Source: Clostridium sp. CAG:1024
GTDB lineage: Bacteria; Bacillota; Clostridia; Christensenellales; CAG-138
Reading direction: 5' to 3'
DNA length: 5,727 bases
Assembly: GCA_000432015.1 (NCBI GenBank)
Contig: HF985459.1
Coordinates: 1 to 5,727, forward strand
Shown here: positions 1 to 4,535 of the stretch, piece by piece
Position numbering within the stretch: the stretch's first letter is position 1
Layout of the letters: every line of letters starts with the position of its first letter
The notes under the pieces: generated by a model
Seen by the model: the letters and a program-made list of their open reading frames with translations, nothing else
Database searches by the model: none
Told to the model about the DNA's origin: nothing
Made by a program: the position numbers and the translations under genes

Positions 1-134
1 TACACATGCCTGCCGAGCGGCATGCCCGGCTCCGGCGTCCCGCGGCTCACGCTCGGAATGCGCAAAAGCCCCTTGAGCGCCTCGAGCTGCTCGTCCATGT
101 GCGCGTCGATCCATTGTGTCAGTTGTTCCGACAT
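1..134 (-). CDS. M20-family (PepV/Sapep-like) dipeptidase, N-terminal fragment
   Basis: Only the first 44 codons are inside the window; the gene continues past the left edge. The start is ATG at 134, with an AGGAGGA ribosome binding site at 142-148 (7 bases away). The visible protein begins MSEQLTQWIDAHMDEQ and then has GLLRIPSVSRGTPEPG followed by MPLGRHV. A helix, then an L-x-x-L-[LV]-x-I-P-S-V segment and a G-x-P-x-G-x-x-V/L segment, is the usual N-terminus of M20 metallo-dipeptidases of the PepV/Sapep group, which cleave dipeptides in the cytoplasm using two zinc ions. The metal ligands lie outside the window, so activity cannot be judged. The gene is the second of an operon with the YitT-family gene (12 bases between them). 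The M20 assignment is fairly firm; the exact subfamily is less so. Confidence 0.8.
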   Translation of the reverse strand, partial: MSEQLTQWIDAHMDEQLEALKGLLRIPSVSRGTPEPGMPLGRHV

Positions 135-141
135 CGTTATT

Positions 142-148
142 TCCTCCT
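142..148 (-). promoter_or_regulatory. Ribosome binding site of the M20 dipeptidase gene, overlapping the upstream stop codon
   Basis: Read on the minus strand, the sequence is AGGAGGA, 7 bases before the ATG at 134. Its first two bases (148-147) are the last two of the TAG stop codon (149-147) of the YitT-family gene. Termination on the first gene therefore places the ribosome directly on the start site of the second, which suggests coupled translation. The overlap is read directly; the coupling is inferred. Confidence 0.85.
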
Positions 149-1028
149 AATTGATACTGTCAAAGCCCCGCCCCAGCACCTCGCGCGTGTCGATCACGGA
201 GAACATCGCCTTCGGATCGTATTCGCGAACGATGCGCCGGATGACGGAGAGCTCGGTGGTTCTTGCAATGACGTAAACGACGGTCTTGTCCTTGCCGGTA
301 TATGCACCCTTGGCCGGGATGAGCGTCACGCCGCGATGCACCTCTTTGAGCACGTGCGGGGCGATCTCCTCCCAGCGGTCGGAGATGATGAACAGCGTTT
401 TCGTGCGGTTCAGTCCTTGCAGCATGTTGTTGAATGCGACGCTTGAGACAAACAGCACGACGGTGGACAGCGCGGCGTCGTCAAGCCCCTTGACAAAGGC
501 AAGCCCCGCGATAACGAGCAGGTTGAACGCCAGGTTGATCGTCCCCATCGCGAAGGAATAGCGCCGCGCAAGCAGGACGGCGAGGATGTCCGTGCCGCCG
601 CTCGAACCGCCCGCGCGCACGATGGGCGCGCCGCACGCGCCGCAGATGACCGCGCCGAGCAGGGAGCTCGTGAGACGCGAAACGGGATCCGTAAAGTCGA
701 AGGGAATCTGCACGCCAGCGGTCAGGCCCATGCAGGCGCTGAACCAGAGCGTTGTGATGATCGTATAGATCGTAAAGCGGAGATGGAGCTTGACGAGCGC
801 GAGGATCAGCACGGGAACGTTCAGAATGAACAGCGTGATCCACGACGGGAGGCCGAGCGCGTATTCGCCCAGCAAGCTGATGCCCGTAAAGCCGCCGCTG
901 ACAAGGCTGTTCGGCTTATACAGGCCGTTGATCGCGATGCATTGGATCGCGACCATGACAAAGATGATGAGGAGCGTGGAGAGCTCCTGCTTCCAGTTGA
1001 ACTTTTTCTGTGTATTGTTCTGTTCCAT
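147..1028 (-). CDS. YitT family membrane protein (DUF161 plus C-terminal DUF2179)
   Basis: A 293-residue integral membrane protein, the normal length for the YitT family; the biochemical role of this family is not established. Hydrophobic segments lie at about residues 17-35, 43-60, 62-80, 85-105, 120-136 and 165-200. Family signatures visible are GLYKPNSLVSGGFTGIS (36-52), LNVPVLILA (69-77) and AGGSSGGTDILA (139-150). The soluble DUF2179 domain occupies about 208-289, with HRGVTLIPAKGAYTGKDK, EYDPKAMFSVID and EVLGRGF. ATG at 1028 is chosen because it gives the family N-terminus. The frame is open a further 63 codons to an ATG at 1217, but that stretch is Arg/Pro-rich and non-family-like and is rejected. 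No Shine-Dalgarno precedes the ATG; instead an extended -10 element ends six bases before it, suggesting a leaderless mRNA. The TAG stop overlaps the next gene's ribosome binding site, so the two form an operon. Confidence 0.93.
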   Translation of the reverse strand: MEQNNTQKKFNWKQELSTLLIIFVMVAIQCIAINGLYKPNSLVSGGFTGISLLGEYALGLPSWITLFILNVPVLILALVKLHLRFTIYTIITTLWFSACMGLTAGVQIPFDFTDPVSRLTSSLLGAVICGACGAPIVRAGGSSGGTDILAVLLARRYSFAMGTINLAFNLLVIAGLAFVKGLDDAALSTVVLFVSSVAFNNMLQGLNRTKTLFIISDRWEEIAPHVLKEVHRGVTLIPAKGAYTGKDKTVVYVIARTTELSVIRRIVREYDPKAMFSVIDTREVLGRGFDSIN

Positions 1029-1034
1029 AGGGCA

Positions 1035-1064
1035 AGTATACCACCGGCGGACGAGCGGACACAA
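1035..1064 (-). promoter_or_regulatory. Putative extended -10 promoter of the YitT-family gene; predicted leaderless start
   Basis: On the minus strand the elements are TTGTGT (1064-1059), an 18-base spacer, and TATACT (1040-1035). TGG immediately upstream of the hexamer gives a TGn extended -10. If the last T of the hexamer is -7, then +1 is position 1028, the A of the ATG. The -10 is 5/6 to TATAAT and the -35 is weak. No transcription data are available, so this is a motif-based prediction. Confidence 0.55.
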
Positions 1065-1204
1065 GCCCCAAGCGGCCGGATCCGGAGGGAATGCGCGCAA
1101 TCTGAGGGAGAGATGCGGGCGTCGGCTCGATTCTCGGAAAAAAGCGGGCGTGTCATGTGATAGGCTGAAAGCGGGACGGTCGCGGAGGGAAAAACATAAA
1201 AACG

Positions 1205-1210
1205 AAAGGA
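1205..1210 (+). promoter_or_regulatory. Ribosome binding site of the 548-residue protein gene
   Basis: AAAGGA lies 9 bases before ATG 1220 in an A-rich leader. It supports this start over internal ones such as ATG 1331. I could not identify a convincing -35/-10 pair for this gene within 1029-1219. Confidence 0.6.
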
Positions 1211-1219
1211 AAAGCAAAC

Positions 1220-2866
1220 ATGGCGATCACATTACTGCGTCCCGCGGGCAAGCGGGAGAAAAGGAACGCGCTGCCGCGCTCGAGCGCGAGCGGCTCGGAG
1301 CTGGGAACGGAAGCTGCGCGGCGCGAGGGCATGGCCGAAAAAAGGGCAAAGCGGACGGCGGAGGGCGGCGGGAGCGCGCTGCCCGTGTCCCGCGCGGACG
1401 CGCCGGAGCTGCTGCCGAACGCATCGAAGCGGGAGCAGGCCGCACAGCGGCTGAGAAGCGCTGCGGCGCAGGCCGCGGAGGAGGATCGAAGGGCGCGGCT
1501 GGCGGTATATTTACAGCGGCTGGCCGAGAGCAGGGAGGCGTCAAAGCGCTCGGCGGTGAACGCGCTGCATACCGCGCGCGACAGAGACCCCGATCTGATC
1601 GGGGCGGCGCGATCGAACACGGCGCTGCGGCTCACGGATGCGGGAACGGGAAGGGACTCCGTGCCGTCGCGCTGGGCGCCGCCGACGCGGGAGGGGCTGC
1701 CGTTTACGCCCTCCGGGGTCGTGAGCACGGGAGGACAGGCGGCTTATGACGCGGTGGCAAAGAGCGACGGGACGGTGGACTACACCGACTGGGAGAAGCT
1801 GACAACCGGACAGCAGCGGGAGCGGCTGAAGCGTTCGGGACTGACGGAGGGAGAGCAATGGACGATCCTGAACAAGGACGAGAGCTATATCCGGACGCTC
1901 GGCACGATCGCGGATATCCAGCGCTTCCGGTCTGCCTACGGCCTGTCCGCGCGCGAGGCGACGGAGCTGTGCAACGCGCTGGTGGAGATCGAGCTCAAAA
2001 AGAGCAATGCGGGCAAGGCGGGCAACCCGCGCCGCTCCCCGGACTATCTCCGCTACCTCGAGGAGCAAAGGGAAAAACTGCTGCATGACAAGGATATTGG
2101 AGGGAAGGGGGAAGCCCCCGGAAATTCGGAGAAGAACGATTTTTCTTTGGATGAAGCGCAGATTTCGGATGTGCTAACGACGATTGCAGCGGCACAAAAG
2201 GCAATTTCTGAGGCAAAATTCAGCGATTACAACAAGGAATATGCCAGCAGCATCCTTTCCGATTTGCCGAAGGAAAAGGCCATGCTGTTAGCAGATGAAA
2301 TCAACAGTCGCGGAGCAAAAAAGGCGTTAAGCTATCATGGCGGGTTACAAAAGACGATGCGGATAGTTTTGGGAGAGGATAATAATGATGTTGCCACATA
2401 TCCGGTTTCCACAGTTCCATCGCGCATTAAACCTGAATGCTGTCGAGGAGAGGAAATCGCTGCTGAAGCCGGGATTACGATCTCGAATTATTATTATTAT
2501 GATGGTCAGTATTACATTAATGCAAAAGCGGGTGAGGATACGATAGGCTATGCAATTCCAATAGGAAAGATGCTGCCAGCAGAAGTTAAAATTGACTTCT
2601 ACCACCCAAATTGGGAAGAAATTCAGGCCGATCGAGCGAAAAGGACCTTTATAAACACTGCATATTTCGTGTACTGCATTGAAGAAGGGCTGTTGGGTGG
2701 GCTGCCGCTTAGCAATTTGTTGGGGCTTTCCGATACGATTGATGGAACTGATATATGGGAGAATACCCCGATGATTGAAGAAACATCGGTAGTTATGGAT
2801 ATAAAAGTCCGAAAAAAAGACGGGGATAAAGCACCGACTATAACTGAGCGGAAAATATTCTATTAA
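1220..2866 (+). CDS. Unrecognised 548-residue chimeric protein; candidate polymorphic effector (trunk plus swapped C-terminal region)
   Basis: No family was recognised. There is no signal peptide or clear membrane segment. Residues 1-150 are rich in Ala, Arg, Glu and Ser and mostly look helical or coiled (for example KREQAAQRLRSAAAQAAEED at 70-89). Residues 170-265 look like a compact domain, with TVDYTDWEKLTTGQQRERLK, GEQWTILNKDESYIRTLGT and FRSAYGLSAREATELCNAL. Residues 266-290 are an Arg/Lys-rich linker. From about residue 292 base composition changes: a 60-base stretch at 1561 is about 70% G+C, while stretches at 2161, 2341, 2461 and 2521 are about 45, 42, 33 and 48%. The C-terminal part includes a helical segment (310-380), a Tyr-rich stretch (NYYYYDGQYY, 423-432) and a mixed alpha/beta end ending ITERKIFY. 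The switch falls on a 34-base repeat that recurs at 3685. A constant trunk with an exchanged C-terminal tip is inferred. The coding frame itself is secure: it is long and has a suitable ribosome binding site. Confidence 0.85.
   Translation: MAITLLRPAGKREKRNALPRSSASGSELGTEAARREGMAEKRAKRTAEGGGSALPVSRADAPELLPNASKREQAAQRLRSAAAQAAEEDRRARLAVYLQRLAESREASKRSAVNALHTARDRDPDLIGAARSNTALRLTDAGTGRDSVPSRWAPPTREGLPFTPSGVVSTGGQAAYDAVAKSDGTVDYTDWEKLTTGQQRERLKRSGLTEGEQWTILNKDESYIRTLGTIADIQRFRSAYGLSAREATELCNALVEIELKKSNAGKAGNPRRSPDYLRYLEEQREKLLHDKDIGGKGEAPGNSEKNDFSLDEAQISDVLTTIAAAQKAISEAKFSDYNKEYASSILSDLPKEKAMLLADEINSRGAKKALSYHGGLQKTMRIVLGEDNNDVATYPVSTVPSRIKPECCRGEEIAAEAGITISNYYYYDGQYYINAKAGEDTIGYAIPIGKMLPAEVKIDFYHPNWEEIQADRAKRTFINTAYFVYCIEEGLLGGLPLSNLLGLSDTIDGTDIWENTPMIEETSVVMDIKVRKKDGDKAPTITERKIFY
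2081..2114 (+). repeat. 34-base direct repeat, copy A (inside the 548-residue gene)
   Basis: This copy is identical to 3685-3718 at 32 of 34 positions; the differences are at 2092 (G versus C) and 2094 (A versus G). It consists of CTGCATGACAA, three variable bases, then an identical 20-base block that begins TATT and ends in a 16-base all-purine run (2099-2114). It encodes LHDKDIGGKGE (residues 288-298) and coincides with the fall in G+C. Directly after it, CCCCC (2115-2119) can pair with GGGGG (2107-2111) around an AAG loop, a feature absent from copy B. Confidence 0.95.
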
Positions 2867-2878
2867 TTAATCACGCAT

Positions 2879-3571
2879 TCAATCCCATTTCCAGACCCAG
2901 AGCAGGGTGCGGAGGATGCAGCCGTCTGGCTGCTGCGCAGACGATATGAGAAGCCGATCGCTGTCTCTGTCCTTTTCCCAAAGCCTTGCCGGGGCGGTGT
3001 AAAAGGTATCGCTGTCCGTCGCTTCGGACTGAGAAAAACAGGCCTCGATCCGCGCAAGGTGCGCGCGGTAGGAATCCCGGTCGCCCCAGACGCCCTTGTC
3101 CGGGTGCTTCACCATCCATGGCGCAAACGTGGAATAGATAAATTCGGAAAGCGGCAGCAGCGCCGACGGTTCGGACACGGCGCTCCCGGGGACGGTCTCT
3201 CGCAGCTCGATCGCCTGGATCGGCGCTTTTTCGATCGGACTGATAGTATACAGCGTGCAGACGGCCTCGCCGCCGTCCGGCGTGCCGATGCAGAGATCCA
3301 GCGCATACTTCTGCTCGGGAAACGCGCCCTCCGGCATATACCGGTCGCCCGGCTTCGCAAGGAGCGAGTAGCCCTGCGCCCGTCCCCACGCCTCGATTCG
3401 TTCTACAAAGTCACTCACGCTGTGCGATTTTGAACCGATGAAATAGCGAAAGGGATGCAGGGCATACGACAGACTGCCGGACAGGAAGTAGATCACAAAC
3501 GCTGCGACGGGCAGGAGCAGGATCCATTTTGCAATATTCCGTTTTGCGAGGGAGGTATGGCTGCTGTTCAT
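2879..3571 (-). CDS. Unrecognised 230-residue protein with one N-terminal transmembrane segment
   Basis: No family was recognised. The N-terminus is short and basic (SLAKRNIAK), followed by one hydrophobic segment at about residues 16-38 (WILLLPVAAFVIYFL core). That predicts a membrane anchor with the remaining 190 residues outside the cell. There is no lipobox. The outer part holds four cysteines (94, 105, 178, 218), with C94 and C105 in a likely beta region (LDLCIGTPDGGEAVCTLYTI), and ends in a Trp-rich tail, LLWVWKWD. Length and G+C resemble the resident genes, unlike the AT-rich end of the convergent neighbour; the two stop codons are only 12 bases apart. ATG 3571 is chosen because the membrane segment follows it at normal distance and a promoter ends six bases upstream. 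It could be a resident membrane protein or, by position, an immunity or accessory partner of the effector-like genes on each side; the latter is speculative. Confidence 0.8.
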   Translation of the reverse strand: MNSSHTSLAKRNIAKWILLLPVAAFVIYFLSGSLSYALHPFRYFIGSKSHSVSDFVERIEAWGRAQGYSLLAKPGDRYMPEGAFPEQKYALDLCIGTPDGGEAVCTLYTISPIEKAPIQAIELRETVPGSAVSEPSALLPLSEFIYSTFAPWMVKHPDKGVWGDRDSYRAHLARIEACFSQSEATDSDTFYTAPARLWEKDRDSDRLLISSAQQPDGCILRTLLWVWKWD

Positions 3572-3577
3572 ACCATC

Positions 3578-3606
3578 ATTCTACGTGAAACGGAAGGGAA
3601 TTGCAA
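3578..3606 (-). promoter_or_regulatory. Putative promoter of the 230-residue membrane protein gene; predicted leaderless start
   Basis: On the minus strand the elements are TTGCAA (3606-3601), a 17-base spacer and TAGAAT (3583-3578). The hexamers match consensus at 4/6 and 5/6. The predicted +1 is 3571, exactly the A of the ATG. The six intervening bases (GATGGT) contain no useful Shine-Dalgarno. The spacing to the ATG is the same as at the YitT-family gene. Confidence 0.6.
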
Positions 3607-3684
3607 GCAGCATCCCGGGAGAGCGTGCTGTAAAGAGTTCCGTACGGGGCGTTTTGTGCCGGCCGCTCACTGGCGCGGGGGGCA

Positions 3685-3718
3685 CTGCATGACAACGGTA
3701 TTGGAGGGAAGGGGGAAG
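3685..3718 (+). repeat. 34-base direct repeat, copy B (5' edge of the peptidase-like frame)
   Basis: Second copy of the repeat at 2081-2114, same orientation, start-to-start distance 1604 bases. Read in the frame of the downstream peptidase-like gene it encodes LHDNGIGGKGE, against LHDKDIGGKGE in copy A, so the codon phase is the same in both places. That frame is open upstream to a TAA at 3631. Sequence similarity does not extend visibly on either side of the 34 bases. Confidence 0.95.
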
Positions 3719-3729
3719 TGTGGTATGAT
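3701..3729 (+). promoter_or_regulatory. Candidate promoter overlapping the 5' end of the peptidase-like gene
   Basis: TTGGAG (3701-3706), a 17-base spacer and TATGAT (3724-3729) with TGG just upstream (TGn extended -10). The -10 is 5/6 to consensus and the -35 only 3/6. The predicted +1 is near 3736, downstream of GTG 3718. If the promoter is real, translation must start later, for example at ATG 3808. The -35 lies inside repeat copy B. The match may be fortuitous. Confidence 0.35.
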
Positions 3730-4521
3730 AAAAGAAACATAGCAGCGGATCGGAGGCTTGCATTTCTGCCGATCGGCCGGGCGCTCATACGGGAAACGGC
3801 CGAACGGATGATGGAGCTTCTGCATATAGCCGACGGCGTGCCGCTTGCCGGAATGCTGCAGCACTTTACGAACGGAATGCATTTCAAAGACCTGCAAACA
3901 AGACTGGCAGGGGAAGAGCGATGGTTGGAGAAGTATACCGAAAAGAACGAGCCGGGATATGACGACACGCGCTGGGACGGGTCGATCATCAACGATCAGG
4001 ACGCGTATCCGAAAACGAAGGGATCGTTCGGCATAACGGGCAGCATCGCCGATAACGGCTGCGGCGCGATCGCGATCAACAACGTCAACGCCTTGCTGGA
4101 TCAACGCCTGCCGGGCAAAAAACGTCGGTTTGACGAAACGCTGTACGACATCGTCAAGGACAGCGCAGCGAACACGAACCTCGGCGGAGTGCTGGGCATG
4201 GATCCGACCTATGTGCCGGATTACTACCGGGCGAGAGGGTGTGAGGTTCAATTCTATTCGGATGCGGGCAAAGTGCCGAAGAACCACGATGCCTATGTAC
4301 TGTTGTTTTTCTATCGGAATGGAAAATCGACCTTGCAGGCGCACTATGTGGCAGCGAAGTTTGACCCCATAAAGCAGAAGTATAACCTGTATAATAATTC
4401 AAGCGTGGACAATGTGTCCTCTTTTGAAACAGCGGTACTTGCACAAGAAGAGAAGAAGAAAAATGAAAATACAGTTGTGGTAAAAACACTCGTCTGGGGC
4501 ATCGACGCTCCGAAGGAATAA
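3718..4521 (+). CDS. Putative papain-like/C39-like cysteine peptidase domain protein
   Basis: Predicted thiol-peptidase fold, 267 residues from GTG 3718 or 237 from ATG 3808. Numbering from the GTG, the likely nucleophile is Cys115 in IADNGCGAIAINNVNALL, a typical start of the active-site helix. GGVLGMDPTYVPDYYRARGC (156-175) follows, then beta strand AYVLLFFY (192-199). His209 lies in LQAHYVAAKFD, and Asn226 in KYNLYNNSS is a plausible third residue. This Cys, His, Asn order is that of papain/C39-type folds; substrate is unknown. There is no signal peptide. Start choice is uncertain: GTG 3718 has GGAGG ten bases upstream and the following 30 codons look coding and helical, whereas ATG 3808 has no good ribosome binding site. 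The open frame extends upstream through repeat copy B, in the phase of the 548-residue gene, as expected of a displaced C-terminal module. The lipoprotein gene follows after 14 bases. The fold was recognised by motif pattern only. Confidence 0.75.
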   Translation: MWYDKRNIAADRRLAFLPIGRALIRETAERMMELLHIADGVPLAGMLQHFTNGMHFKDLQTRLAGEERWLEKYTEKNEPGYDDTRWDGSIINDQDAYPKTKGSFGITGSIADNGCGAIAINNVNALLDQRLPGKKRRFDETLYDIVKDSAANTNLGGVLGMDPTYVPDYYRARGCEVQFYSDAGKVPKNHDAYVLLFFYRNGKSTLQAHYVAAKFDPIKQKYNLYNNSSVDNVSSFETAVLAQEEKKKNENTVVVKTLVWGIDAPKE

Positions 4522-4523
4522 GT

Positions 4524-4530
4524 AAGGAGG
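4524..4530 (+). promoter_or_regulatory. Ribosome binding site of the lipoprotein gene
   Basis: AAGGAGG lies five bases before ATG 4536 and just after the TAA of the peptidase-like gene. It fixes the lipoprotein start and, with the 14-base gap and no visible terminator, supports cotranscription. Confidence 0.85.
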
Positions 4531-4535
4531 GTGCA

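Noticed and set aside
6..446. Long plus-strand open frames across the YitT/dipeptidase region and many others opposite the real genes
   Set aside because: They are antisense shadows produced by GC-rich codon use; their products are Arg/Pro/His-rich and the opposite strand has clear family matches.
1029..1217. 63-codon upstream extension of the YitT-family frame to an ATG at 1217
   Set aside because: The extension is Arg/Pro-rich, unlike the family N-terminus. It covers the divergent intergenic region and would put the coding start nearly on top of the start of the plus-strand gene.
2489..2500. Four tandem TAT codons as a possible phase-variation tract
   Set aside because: The unit is a trinucleotide, so slippage would not change the reading frame, and four units are too few to be notably unstable.
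2863..2870. TTAATTAA palindrome between the convergent stops
   Set aside because: It is explained by the TAT-TAA end of the AT-rich gene plus a few AT bases, and no GC stem surrounds it.
2918..2933. Perfect hairpin GCAGCC-GTCT-GGCTGC near the convergent gene ends, considered as a terminator
   Set aside because: It lies inside the coding sequence of the 230-residue protein and has no T tract on either strand. It looks like codon use around QPDGC.
2081..3718. Direct repeats as the ends of an insertion sequence or integrated element
   Set aside because: The 1.6 kb between them holds no transposase, integrase or terminal inverted repeats, and one repeat is in-frame coding sequence. A domain junction explains it better.
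3806..3819. 14-base identity GGATGATGGAGCTT with 5681-5694
   Set aside because: It encodes a common Met-Met-Glu-Leu run in both genes, has no flanking similarity, and is near what chance and codon bias allow.
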